The position numbers and the translations under genes are program-made. Positions 9,660 to 21,600 of a stretch of 64,000 nt of DNA are shown here, one piece after another. Under the pieces are notes generated by a model. It was not told the DNA's origin. It worked only from the letters and a program-made list of their open reading frames with translations, and did not search any database. Source of the stretch: Odiellus spinosus (taxonomy: Eukaryota; Arthropoda; Arachnida; Opiliones; Phalangiidae); NCBI GenBank assembly GCA_963920705.1, contig OY987226.1:30504424-30568423 (forward strand), in the 5' to 3' direction. Position 1 is the first letter of the stretch, and each line of letters starts with the position of its first letter.

Positions 9660-10440
9660 GATAGGACACGCAAGGACTTTTGTCGATAACATGATACTAC
9701 TGATAGGAGAACCGCGCGAAATTCGAAAACGATAAAGGCTTAAAGAGGTTTCAGTATAGGTTATAGATTCACATTTGCTTTAGCGCCTTATCATTTAAAC
9801 TGATATATGAACATAGAGATAAGAATCAAGAATATATCCATATATTTATTTTTCCAATGAGTTTTAAGATAATATCTGGCATAGGTGATAATACGATAGG
9901 AGACCCGCGCGAAATTCGAAAACGATAAAGGCTTAAAGAGGTTTCAGTATAAGTTATAGATTCACATTTGATTTGGCGCCTTATCATTTAAACTTCCAAT
10001 CACGTGATAACACCCGAAAATATGAACATAGAGATAAGAAGAATCGTGAATCAAAGACTTTTATTGACCCACGTCCGCGAGTATAGAGATAAGAGGGTAT
10101 CCCGCCTTCCCTTCTATTAACCGATAGTACGCGAATGTCTGCTCCAACGTGAACGATGTGGTGTTACGTAGAGATGAGGTTTCAGTATAGGTTATAGATT
10201 CACAATTGATTTCGCGCTTTAAAGTTTAAATTTTCAATCACGTGATAACGATCGATAATACCCGAATAAATAGAGATAAGCAGAACCGAGAATATAGATA
10301 AGGATGAAATATATCCGTTTCATAAAGACATTTATTCATCCCCACCTGCAGGTAAAGAGTTAATAGGGTATCTCCGCCTTCCCTTCTATTGACCGTTAGT
10401 ACGCGAATGACTGAAACAGCGTGAAAGATGTGGTGCTTAA
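9660..10440. repeat. Long tandem-like repeats with E-box/GATA block
   Basis: Three copies (about 9700, 9893, 10165) of a unit with ccgcgcgaaattcgaaaacg, a 'gaggtttcagtataggttatagattcaca' type stretch and 'gcgccttatcatttaaact'; a second unit (reading 'cgccttcccttctatt', 'tagtacgcgaatg') occurs at about 10108 and 10375. CACGTGATAAC and AGAGATAAG recur and also occur in palindrome 1 near 3655 and 3680, so these repeats probably belong to the same element. 9411-9660 holds nothing else recognisable. Confidence 0.65.
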
Positions 10441-10446
10441 AGAAAA

Positions 10447-10526
10447 GAACTGATATCTGAAACAGCTAAGTTGTTTACGTCACCACTCTCACAAGCAACA
10501 GGTCCCGGGTTCGATTCTCGGGAAAA
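10447..10526 (+). repeat. tRNA-like SINE head or tRNA pseudogene
   Basis: A degenerate A-box-like cagctaagttg and a good B-box-like ggttcgattct lie about 45 bp apart, with a cccggg/ctcggg T-stem-like pairing. They are followed at once by an A-rich tail (10524-10570). A true tRNA fold with acceptor stem is not visible, so this is best read as a tRNA-derived SINE fragment. Confidence 0.45.
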
Positions 10527-10570
10527 AAAAAAAAAAATAAAATAAAAAAATAAAATAAAAAAATAAAATT

Positions 10571-12358
10571 TTGAAGAAAAATGGCGTCGAAAAATGGCAC
10601 CATCGAGCACCATCGGCACCATCGGGCACCATCGGGAACCACTGGGGTAGAAATGGTAAAATCATACTACTAAGCTACAACTCAACGTTCCAGGAACTTA
10701 AGGGTAAACATATTAAAAAATACAATACCCTTCTTCAAGTAAAACTCATTAACCAATTATCCAACAAAGACCCGTTAAATACTATAGTGACAGACAATGT
10801 AATAAACCTTTCTCAAACAACTTTAGACAAAAATGAGATTAACTTATTAAGTTTAGGACTAAATTTCGTACCAAAACCAAAGATTTTGGATAAACTTACC
10901 ATTATAGTAGAAATTGAAAAAATGTTTATTAAAAATTACATTAAAGATAACGATACCACTGACATTATACATATCATTACAGATATGTTACATAAATTTA
11001 ACCTTAATAAATCGAAAGACAATTTAAACTCAGACTTAAGAAAATCGATTAAAACTTTAATAGATAAAAATGAAATCTCTATTATACCGGCAGATAAAGG
11101 AGGCAAGATTGCTATCCTCGACAAATCGATATACATACAAAAAATGAATAATTTAATTGTAGAGGGGCGATATATAAAATCGAAATGTTCCCTTCTTAAA
11201 CTTACGCGGGATGTCACGAACTTCACCATTAATCTAGCAAAATCAGGTCAGATAGATAATAAAACTAAATTCACTATGAGAGTCAGAGATCCTCGACTCC
11301 CTCATTTAAAAGGTTACATTAAATTACACAAAATCAACCACCCCATGAGACCAGTAGTAGATATGTCAGCAGCCCCCACAAATAACCTAGCAAAACACTT
11401 AGCTACCATTTTCAACAACCTAATTGACTCCCAACACATACTACTAAACACTGAGGAATTCGTTGAAAAAGTAGATTTATTGACCCTAACAAAAAACGAC
11501 CTAATGGTCAGTTTTGATGTAGTAAGCCTTTACCCTAGCACTCCAACCAACGAAACATTAATAATTCTAAAGACACTTTTACAAAAACATCCAAATTTAA
11601 AAAGTATTACTGAACTAAATATAGACAACATAATAAAGGCCACAGAATTATGTTTAAACCAAAATTATTTTGAATTTAATGATACCACCTACAAACAAAC
11701 TGAAGGCCTACCCATGGGATCAAGTATTTCACCAATTTTAGCAAACATATTCATGGTGCATTTGGAGGAATCAATCTTAAAACTAGATAATTTCTTTCCA
11801 AACGTATGGTGGAGATACGTTGACGACATTTTTTCTGTATGGAAACATGGAATAACTGAATTAAGATCTTTTCAAACGCGTATAAATTCAGCACATAAAA
11901 ATATAAAATTCACAATAGAATTAGAAGAAAACAACAAATTACCTTTTTTAGATGTCATGCTAAATAGAACAAACAACACAACTACAATTAACCACACCCA
12001 CTACCAAAAACCCACACACTCTAAAAAATTCCTTAATTATCTGTCCTACCATGCCTTCCATGTAAAAAATGGAATAGCAAAAGGTCTCACAAACAAAATT
12101 AATAACATTTCTAACAACCCAAGAAAAGACTTAGAAACAATTAAAAACCAACTTAAAAATAGCCAATACCCCACACATGTCCTCGATAGATTTATAAAAC
12201 CAAAACAAATAAAACAAATAAACACCAATAACATCATCACAACCACAATAGACAGAAAAGACGAGATATGGTTATTCCTTCCATACTACAAAGAATTCAA
12301 CGAAAACCTACAACGTAAACTTAAAAAATACAACATAAACTTAAAAAATACAACATAA
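10571..12358 (+). pseudogene. Penelope-like element: reverse transcriptase part, frame-broken at 3' end
   Basis: About 595 codons. The first 25 or so codons come from a 'caccatcgg' simple repeat and are not part of the family, so the element is 5'-truncated near 10640-10680. Seen: conserved N-terminal motif NLSQTTL followed by GLNFVP; ADKGG; an LHK-R-P motif region; SFDVVSLYP; GLPMGSSISPILANIF from residue 379; catalytic YVDDI at 416-420 (11816-11830); and PFLDV. These are the RT blocks of Penelope-like retroelements, which use a GIY-YIG endonuclease. The RT core has no internal stop. The frame ends early because of a 20-bp tandem duplication at 12320-12359. Confidence 0.93.
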
Positions 12359-12359
12359 A
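12320..12359 (+). repeat. 20-bp tandem duplication causing a frameshift
   Basis: CTTAAAAAATACAACATAAA occurs twice in a row (12320-12339, 12340-12359). With one copy the RT frame would run straight into the GIY-YIG frame; with two, a stop arises at 12356-12358. Confidence 0.9.
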
Positions 12360-12801
12360 GATCATTAATAAAAAAGCAAAAAACTTAAAAAACACACTAG
12401 TTAGATGGGAAAAAAACCGACAAAATAAAAATATAAAAAATAATATAGACACAATTGGAGTCATTTATAAAGTTAATTGTACATGTGGAAAATCTTATAT
12501 AGGAGAAACAGAAAGAAAATTAGGAGATAGATTAAAGGAACACAAACGAGACATTAAAAATGAAAACAAAAATAATGCCATCTATATGCATTTATTAAAT
12601 AGTGATTCCAACAGACATAAAATAGACCTAGAAAAAACAGAAATTCTAGCAAAAGAAAATGACTACCACCGTAGAAAAATCCTCGAATCTATCTATATTA
12701 AAAAATACTCACAAAATATGAACATTGAACCGGGTTTAATATTAAAAAACAAATGGAACATCCCCAAATTATTTTGTATAAACGCCCGCACTGATAAATA
12801 A
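12360..12801 (+). pseudogene. Penelope-like element: GIY-YIG endonuclease part
   Basis: Frame continuous with the RT before the duplication. Seen: GVIY at 12457-12468, then CTCG, SYIGET, an Arg/Glu/His segment (RLKEHKRDI), and a later Glu in a helix (RRKILESIYI), which is the usual order of the GIY-YIG nuclease of Penelope elements, including the CxC insertion typical of the animal Penelope group. Ends with TAA at 12799-12801, followed by about 130 bp of AT-rich 3' sequence. Together with the RT this makes one recently disabled element of about 2.2 kb. Confidence 0.9.
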
Positions 12802-13019
12802 GGTTAAAAAATAATGTCATTAAAATTGGTATATTAACCATGTAAAAATTAGCTTTTGTCAGATTGAATAACGAACCGCGGTTCGAAACTGTTTCCATTT
12901 TTAAAACTTAGAAATAAACCAGTTTTATTTTTAATTTCCTTCACGTGTACTTCTTAGCTAAATTATTTTATTATTTACTTATTTTAATATTCTCCGTGAT
13001 AAAAATAATGAATCTTTTT

Positions 13020-13325
13020 GATATATACGAAGCTAAACTTGAAATATACGAACCTAAACTTGATATATACGAAGCTAAACTAGATATATACGAAGCTAAA
13101 CTTGATATATACGAACCTAAACTTGATAAACTAGAAATATATTTGTTAAACTAGAAATATATTTGTTAAACTAGAAATATATTTGTTAAACTAGAAATAT
13201 ATTTGTTAAACTAGAAATATATTTGTTAAACTAGAAATATATTTGTTAAACTAGAAATATATTTGTTAAACTAGAAATATATTTGTTAAACTAGAAATAT
13301 ATTTGTTAAACTAGAAATATATGAA
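13020..13325. repeat. Two adjacent minisatellites (21-24 bp and 20 bp units)
   Basis: 13020-13125: about five 'gatatatacgaagctaaact' units. 13128-13325: about ten almost identical copies of aaactagaaatatatttgtt. The 21/24-bp period makes a reading frame (12945-13154) with heptad-like repeats, considered a by-product. 13331-13690 holds nothing recognisable. Confidence 0.9.
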
Positions 13326-13900
13326 GATAAAACCTGAATTATGTCCTGTTTGGCGCCCCATAATATGCGGCTTCAAGGAATTAAAGGTTAAATTCATAAG
13401 TGTAAAGTTTGTTGGAAAATAATTTAGGCTTAGCGACTATAGTTTGTAATAAACTGTAAATTACCACGAAATCTTTCGCGTTTCTTTCGATATGGTTTTT
13501 TAGGTACATTTTAACCGTCTAAATAGTTAAAAATATTTTTTCTTCGATTCTACCATCTGATTCAATATCTTTAAATCACTGAATCCTAAAAAGTAGCGCA
13601 TATACTTTCACGGCTTTCGCCGCGAAACGACTCAGCGTTGGGTTGGTTAGCTATGGTGTCAATGATTAAATTTTTCCGATAGCGTTACGCTACTTCGCCT
13701 AAAGCTGGCTTTTCACTGGGCAAAACCCCGCGATTTTTTTGGTTTTTCAAAAAAAAAGCAAAAAAAAAAAAAAAAAAACGTTTTTTTTGCGAATTCCGCA
13801 AATTTGCGTCTTGACGCCTATTTCTATTTTTGCGATATTTTAGACAGTTTTTTTTTTTCTAGAATCTCGGTCCAATCAGAGACCGCTTAGGGCTTACCTC

Positions 13901-14532
13901 ATATTAAGAAAAAAACTAGTACCAATGGCACTAGAAGGAATGATATTTGTGACTAAGGAAGAGTTGTTTGTGACAGATATTACAACTCAGAATGGGCAGA
14001 TATTAAATTACAACTCAGAATGGGAGATATTAAATTACAACTCAGAATGGGCAGATATTAAATTACATCTTGCAATGGACAGATAGAAGTTTTATTACAA
14101 CTCAGAATGGGCAAATATAAAATTTTCAAATCAGCGCAATTCAGCAAAACCTTTCACAAATAACTCTTCCCTTTATTTTAGTCATTCTCAAGTCGTAATA
14201 TGCATTATTTTTTCTTAAAGGAACTATGTGACATATGAAACACAAAATACTTATTTCAAAGGACAGAGTTATTTGTGAAAGGTTTTGCTGAATTGCGCTG
14301 ATTTGAAAATTTAATATTTGCCCATTCTGAGTTGTAATAAAACTTCTATCTGTCCATTGCAAGATGTAATTTAATATCTGCCCATTCTGAGTTGTAATTT
14401 AATATCTGCCCATTCTGAGTTGTAATTTAATATCTGCCCATTCTGAGTTGTAATATCTGTCACAAACAACTCTTCCTTAGTCACAAATATCATTCCTTCT
14501 AGTGCCATTGGCACTAGTTTTTTTCTTAATAT
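13901..14532. mobile_element. Foldback element with internal 24-bp repeats
   Basis: Arms about 13901-14185 and 14235-14532 are inverted copies starting ATATTAAG/CTTAATAT. Each arm holds three or four copies of 'ttacaactcagaatgggcag' plus 'atattaaa' (one arm copy has lost bases). The short loop lacks any gene. Confidence 0.88.
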
Positions 14533-15476
14533 CTGTCCCTTTGTGAAAACAAGTTTAATTCAAGTAGAAGTACCTAGGTGTTATAATTAATTTGATTTAA
14601 AATCTATACTTTGCATCGACCTCTCTTCGGAAATTCCTGCATAGTGGCTCCTTCTGACGTATGTCAGTCTCTCGAATTAACACGGAGTACACCGAAATAT
14701 TTTGCTTTTTTAAACGTAATAGTTAAAAAATGTGAAAGAAAATATCTCAGTTATTTTTGTTTTATTTTAAAAAATTAAAAGAGAACTAAATTAGCATTTG
14801 ACCTAAAACTTTGAAATTTCCCGGCAAAATATTTTTTAACTACAGATTTTTCTATCCGCTAAGAATATGTTGCCACCTAGTCTGCAGAACGCTTCTTTTA
14901 AAATCGAGAGGCAATTTAGTAAATCCTTATGCCACAATTAGTTATAAAAATATTTCCACTACCAATTTTTTATTTTTCATAGCCCTATATATAGATTACT
15001 ACAAGAGAAAAAAGTTTTCAATTTTAAAAATAATTGATCAGCAACTGTGTCTCGAACACTCAGACATCTGACCCACAGCCCGACTCGATACCGACTTAGC
15101 TACGACGAACGATGTGATGCTGATCGTAAAAATGATATTAATATCAGTTTGAAGGTACTAATCTAAGCCTTGTGAATTAAACTTAGTTTTATTAATATAT
15201 AAACCCACATGGTAAATAAAACTTGTAAGCAATTAAAATCCAACACTTAAATAAACAAAATGATATAATCAGAAAGAAAATAAGATCGTTTACGGTTTGA
15301 AAACGCGAAATATTAGCTCTTAAGCGGCAGGTTTTAGGGCAATCCGCCATCTTTTACTCTCTGCCTCGCCCGCCAATGTTCTCCCGCCTATCCACCTTTT
15401 GATTTCAGAGCGTTTGAACCGACATAATATTACCTGAGCGACGCGCTAGCCTTTTCGCTCTGTGATTTCTCTGACT

Positions 15477-15628
15477 GGGTTAAATTTGAAGATTTCATTG
15501 GCTGAAAGAAGTCGTGACGGAGTCCCAACGTTTACGTCTCGGTCCATCCCCCTGGGTTAAATTTGAAGATTTCATTGGCTGAACGAAGTCATGACGGAGT
15601 CCCAACGTTTACGTCACGGTCCATCGCC
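15477..15628. repeat. 76-bp direct tandem duplication
   Basis: Two copies of a unit starting ctgggttaaatttgaagatt, differing at four or so positions. A small perfect hairpin (ctccaacc/ggttggag) follows at about 15710-15729. 15843-16084 holds nothing recognisable except a poly-T tract. Confidence 0.85.
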
Positions 15629-16224
15629 TATCATCCCTAGTTTTTTCCCAATTTCACGTAGCCTTATTCTGTACAAAATTTTCTATGGCAAAGTAAGATC
15701 ACAAATATACTCCAACCTCTCGGTTGGAGTAATAAAAGGAGGCGCTTGTCAAATTCATCAGACGACGTCCATCGTCCATGCTTTTATTTTTAAGTTTTTA
15801 ACCCTTAGCATTGAAATTTGTGTTGAACTATTTAAAGATTAGATAAACAGCAGTCTAATTATCCAAGTATGGCTATAAGTTCAGAAGAATTAATAGGGGA
15901 GATAAGGAAGTATAATTAATTATGGGATAAAGGGAATAATCAATACAAGGATATTAAGATGAAGAAGAACCTCCATTTTTCCGAGAAAGAGCAGAAAAGA
16001 TTTTATTGATTTTTTTTTTTTTTTTTTTCGATTTGCGGGGAATCCGCGCGTTTAGCGCCCCACCCAGTAGAAACCCAAAACGAACATTTGCAAAAAAAAA
16101 AAAAAAACTTTTCCTTATTTTTGCACCGCGAAAAACCGCGCGGTTTTTGCCCAGTGAAAAGCCCGCTTTAAGCTCTTTTGGAAAAAGTGCTGAACTTTTG
16201 ATTGCGTAAAACCACTATCTTCTC

Positions 16225-16948
16225 TAAGCCTCGTTCATACGTTGGGCAAAATTGGTTCCTAAACCGGTACGAAGCGTTTTCTTTTTCCCCGGTTCACACG
16301 CTGACAAGTCGGTTCGCGGCCGTTCTTTCCGGCTCGACGTACGCTTAGGCTTAACGTCGTTTTAAAAAATGCCCAGCAGAATTGACGAATTCGAAATCAA
16401 GGATGAGGATGACTTCCAGGGGGAGCCATCATTGAGGCCACTCTTTACGCGCCGATCTCAGATCGGTTAAGAAATGTCTCTATCGTAGTTCCGATTGGCC
16501 AACCTATGACGAAGGAGAAAAACTAGGCGGTAACCCCTCCCCAAGAGCTTCGAGACTCGACGCGTTTCCCATAGCAACGGTGGATCGGTACGAGAGCGAG
16601 AGATAGTGAGGCGGGGGCGCCATGTATCGTGTTAATTCATCAATACATTTGTACCCCAACGGCCGTAGCCCCTGGATATCAGTTGGTTTATGAGTATGGA
16701 AATTTCGAATTCGTCAATTATAAATAATTATCTCAAACGAATTAGTAAATCGTGCTTTTAACTCGCTGATTAATTAATTTTGACAGAAAACATAATTCTA
16801 ATCGTGATATTCTAAGATTTGTCAGCAAACTTGTCTCCTCGCCTCGTTATTTTCGAAGCGGCGACTTGACCAAATTGCTTCCCGAACCAATACGAACTGA
16901 TTTCTCACGTTGGTTTGATAACCAGTTAGTCTATGTATGAACTAGGCC
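16225..16948. mobile_element. Non-autonomous TIR element carrying dispersed repeat copy 1
   Basis: Ends are weakly inverted (gcctcgttcatacgt and atgtatgaactaggc). The middle, about 16375-16715, is a copy of a ~300-bp dispersed repeat also found at 32540-32845 (minus) and 44375-44690 (plus), with shared words gacgcgtttcccatagca and gttggtttatgagtatgga. No ORF. Confidence 0.45.
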
Positions 16949-18420
16949 TCTCTGTGGGGAAAAAGGAACCGCTATAGCGATTTAAGAAATATCGTTAGAT
17001 ATTACTTTCTTATGGATAATGGAGGCGGAGAATTCAAAATATATATAGGTTAATAATCGAAAATATACTTTCGCGTAAATTAATTGGGACTTATTTTAAG
17101 TGTCAACTAATTAAACAGTGATTTTAAAATATTTATATTTAAAACAATTTCTAAATCCAATCGGAAATTTAAATCAAGATCTCTCTATTGTCACCTAGAT
17201 GTCGCTAAGAGCTCTACGATCTTCGATAGAACCTTCAGCCTTGGCGACGCGAAACTCTCGATTGACTTTTCATTACGAAATCTTGATAAGTGCAAATGTG
17301 CAAAAATAACTTTGTAGCTGGCATTTCGTGGCCTAGTATTAGAGAAGGCAGTGGTAAAACAAACAAAATAACAAAGTCTTGGACAAGGCCGGCATTCCTG
17401 CAACCGCTCTTGGAATATACCATGTTAAAGATGCAGCCAGCCAATAAAAATTCATTTCGATGAAGTAATCTTTTCCTGAGTATATATCTAGTCTGAAGAT
17501 CTCGGTCTCGCTTAGGCAGAATGGCTGAGCAAGGGCAAAACATTCTCTCTCTCTACACGCCCGCATTTACGAACTATTTTATAGCTTAACACTGGATACT
17601 ATTACGTTCTTTCTGTTGAAATAACGAGTCTAAATAATTACTCGCTACTAATTCTAACGTAAGTTTTAATGAGTTGTGGTTGAAACAAAATACAATAAAG
17701 TAATCTTTTCTTACTACGCCGCAGCGTTATATACATTTGTTCTCTGATACGCGACTGACCTCATTATAGTATTATTGTTCAGAGATAAAGGAAAAAGAAA
17801 AAGAGTTGGTCACCATGTGGCGACACTGTGCTGTTATGAACAGTAATGTTTTATTATTCAAATGTTCCGAGATGTCGCAATAACGCGAACACTTTCTCAG
17901 TTGAATAGGCAAGACGAGGAAATGAAACTAACAAAACGGTTTTAAAACTGCTACAGTGGCCCAGTTCTTGATCAGTGCTTTCTCTAATACTTGGCCACGA
18001 AATGCCAGCTACAACTTTGTTTTTTTGCCGTTTTTAATTTGCAATTTGTCTGAAGTAGATGTTTTTTTCCTGGGGATTACGTAATGTATAGCCGATCTCG
18101 AGTCTGGCGTCACCAAGAGCCAATTAAATCACTAGCAACATCTAGGTGATAATAAAAGGATCTTAATTTAAATTTATGATTGGATTTAGATATGTATTCA
18201 AGTATAAATATCTTCAAATCACCGTTTAGTTATTTGACACTTAAAAACAAATCCCAATTTACGCAAGAGTGTATTGTCGATTATAAACCTAACGTTTCTA
18301 TATATTTTAGAATTTTCCGCCTTTTTATTCCCATGAAAGAGACACCTAACGATATTTTTGAAATTGATACCGTCACCCCTCTCCCCGCTTTTTCCCCTAC
18401 GCGTAGGCCTAGTATTAGAT
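16925..18420. mobile_element. Long-TIR element, about 1.5 kb
   Basis: Inverted arms about 480 bp long (16925-17420, 17940-18420) start ctaggcct with gtgggg / cccctacgcg at the ends. Shared blocks include 'aatccaatcggaaatttaaat', 'cacctagatgtcgct' and 'ggcatttcgtggcc'. Identity roughly three quarters. The interior has no transposase; small frames in 17191-17566 overlap each other and look random. Confidence 0.65.
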
Positions 18421-18484
18421 ATGCCAAGGCTCTCAGTTATTTATTTTTGATATAAGTAATTTGATTTTTGTTTTCATGGATCAG

Positions 18485-18647
18485 AAGGTTGTTTTAGGGA
18501 AAACGCCACAATGGGCTGCCAGTCGCGTCAATATTTTGGCCGAAAATCTGTGGGATTTAATGGCTAGCGTTTTTGTAAGCGGATTAATTTATAAGTACGT
18601 TGCCATGGATTACGATTTTCTTCAAAATCCCTCTCAAATATGGAATG
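18485..18647 (+). CDS. TLC gene exon a
   Basis: Acceptor ...catggatcag before 18485 and donor GTAAGT at 18648. Encodes KVVLGKTPQW to SQIWN plus one base. A pattern of a membrane helix followed by Trp matches the start of the TLC domain. Confidence 0.65.
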
Positions 18648-21600
18648 GTAAGTTTATTTAGTTTTGATGATTTAAAATGAGGGTGAAAAGAAAAAGAAAA
18701 TAAAAATCTTATTTATTTCTTGGGAAGTAAGTCTGTAATAAAAAATCTAAAATTATACAGATTTTGGAATATCTTTAAACACGAAGTTGCGCAAATTTCT
18801 CGAGCCGATCGCGAGCATTTTTTATGCGGTATATTGGAAAAGACGTACATTTGAATATCCCCGCTTGTGAGCAAACTCGCAGTCATTGAAAACTCAAATC
18901 ATGTTTTTCACATCAGACTAGAACCGAAACATTCATAAGGTACCTTTTTTATCTAGTTCGCGACGACCCCTTATTAACGACGGCTTGTTTTCTGTATTGT
19001 ATATCTATGAAGATATAAGGAGTTTAACCCAGTATCTGCGGTAACGCGGATCAGCGTCTATCGATCGTGAAGCTATGCGGCATCGAGCGCGGTTCGGTTT
19101 TTTCGGGAGACCACTTGGTGGAAAAATCGATATATTGAAAAAAAAAAAAAAAAATAAAATAAATTTTAAATTTGTCTCTGACATCACGTCGTGACGTCTG
19201 GTGGAAAAGAGACGAAGGTTATTTCTATATATCGAATCGATAAAAATATTCGTTACATTTATAAGAGACGAAGTTTTTTTTGATTCGATGACGTACTTCG
19301 TCTTCTTGCACGACGCCAACGCCTATGCCGCAGTGAATACAGTACCTAGACCCCACTAGGGTTGGGTCTAGCTAAAAATGTTTCAATAAATTTCCACTAT
19401 GTCCCAACCTTGAAAAAGGCAATAAAAAAATAATGTGGCATTCGTGTATCAGATATTTGCGTGATTGCTTGTAGGATCGCGTGTTAATTGTTTTTTTATA
19501 TTCAGATTATAAACTCGATTCGGATCTTTTGGAGCGAGATTTCTGGACGTATCTGGTCGTGTCGACGTATTTCATTCATTCGCTCGCTGCGCTTTGTATT
19601 TACGAACGAAGAAATAACGATTTTTACACTTTGCTGGTCCATCATATTTTGACAGCGTCCGGTGCCGTTCTCTTTTACGTATTCAGGTATGAACGTGGAA
19701 AACCGAAATGACAGTCCCTGGGATTAATAGCGTAACTCTCGCTCAATGCTATAAATGTACGGAGCTACGAGTCAAGAGGGGTTGGCGTAATGCGCAACTT
19801 GAACCGTATTAATACCCAATGTTGAACATAATAAACAAGAATGCTATCCGCGCAATTCTCTTTGAACGAGAGTATTTACGAGAATTAGCTTTATCGTAGC
19901 AAAAGTCTACCACTTTATTCCGTAAAAGTAAACAACACCCGTAGCTTAAAGTGAGAATGCAACCTTATTACGAGAGAGTTTTTGCCGTCTAAATAGGCCC
20001 AATCCACCAGTAAATAAAAATTACAACAAATATTTAACTAGAAATGAATTGTAAAATTATCCGGAAAATTGGCTTAGCTAGATTCATGGAGATCCTGATC
20101 TCCCCGTATCAGATCTATCGACCAATGACGTTTTTCGATTAACCTTATATGGGGAGTTCGAAAGAAACCATGAAATCTTACACGCAAAAAAAAGTTGTTT
20201 TGGGGAGGGTTAAATTGCGTGCGGATTCTGCGGAATTTAATAACGTGCGGAGAAGAGGAAAAAATAGATTCGTTTCGTAAATGGATGCCCATTGCTTGTT
20301 AATCAAACAACTCTTTTATTCGTGGTAAAACAATTCAATAATAACACTTAATAAAAATTACACTAATACCACACCTTCACCAAGTATCTAAGAAAATAAT
20401 ATAATACGCGAGAGTCACTGAAGGCGCGCGAGACTCTCCCTTTATGAATAATTATAGGGATAATAATATTATTTAATATTATAAATTCCTATCTAAGAAA
20501 AGGTTTTAAGAATTTAAGCTCACGCGATTTAGTTACGCTCAATTTTAAGAGGTTAATTTTACGATATTTAACTTGGATATTACAGAAACGAATTAAGAAT
20601 TAAATTACATCAAAAATGTCTGTGAACAAAGACCCAGAAAGATCTGTTATGATTTAGGATGGCTGAAGTGTCAGATATGTTAAATTTTTTTTTTAAACGT
20701 AAGATTTAATTATAATCGCTATCTGACAGGATTTAGTCTAATTTCAAAACAACTGATTTTATTCACTCGCAAATATTTAAGAAAACACAACAGACGATTT
20801 TCTCCTATTTGACCATTAACATTAAATTTGGCTTAATTATCTTTCAGGGAAAAGTGTATTGAATTGTTTTTCTTTAGTATAATGCGAGTTCACCTTTCGT
20901 TTTCTTAGAGCCCTAATTGTCAAGACTCATACTTCAACAGATCGTTAAAAATACTCGCCGGTTTATAAGAATGGGGATCTTAAAGGGACTACCAGCGGTT
21001 TTTAAAGCGCCTTTATACTCGTCTTGTTTTCGAGCTTAGCAGACGACGTTGACCGTAACAAATTGAACAGTCAAAGAAGGATGATTTTAAACCGGGAAAA
21101 TTTCAGAAAAGATAGGCTTTTAAGTTATTCGTAAATTTTATTTTTCTTCGAGGAAACCCTTATAATTTTATTTATGATTCCCTTAAAAGAGACCACTTAT
21201 TAGAGCTAAAACTCTTAAATACGTAAGGATTGGTTTTGGCCATTGGCAACCTAAATTCGGCCTTAAATACGGAGAATTTTTATTCCGGATAAACTCCTTA
21301 TTTCAGCATGCATAATGTTATATGAACGAATTACCTAGTCTAAAGTTGGAATGTTAAACATGATTTATTTAAGTAGCTTTATAAGATTAAAGGTCGGTAT
21401 TCGAGTATTTGTCAATTATAAATTTAAGAATATTAATTATCCAAATACATATAGTTAAAAAAGTATCCATGATTAACGTTTAGCCCCTTTAAAGTCACAA
21501 ATCTCACAACCTTGGTTTGTTTACATATCGAGGACATAAATCAAAAGCTTTTTAATAATACTCATTGTAGAGAATATATGGCCTTTGAAAAAACGAAGTT

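Larger units (their letters stand above)
13699..16175. mobile_element. TIR element with 'aaagcnggcttttcactggg' ends, composite
   Basis: The left end (about 13699-13800) and right end (about 16085-16175) are inverted copies: aagctggcttttcactggg, then caaaaccccgcg and poly-A/T tracts. Identity is moderate. The interior (2.4 kb) holds a separate foldback (13901-14532), a 76-bp tandem pair and no transposase; non-autonomous. 14533-15476 has no gene; a weak tRNA-like stretch lies on the minus strand at about 15035-15110. Confidence 0.5.

Noticed and set aside
10571-10650. First 25 codons of the RT frame as a real N-terminus
   Set aside because: They translate a caccatcgg simple repeat and A-rich tail; not part of Penelope-like proteins.
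12945-13154. Heptad-like DIYEAKL repeat protein
   Set aside because: Produced by a 21/24-bp minisatellite; no start context or neighbours.
15035-15110. tRNA gene on the minus strand
   Set aside because: tagctaagtcgg and gttcgagacac resemble A and B boxes, but the T-stem and acceptor stem do not pair; at most a SINE relic.
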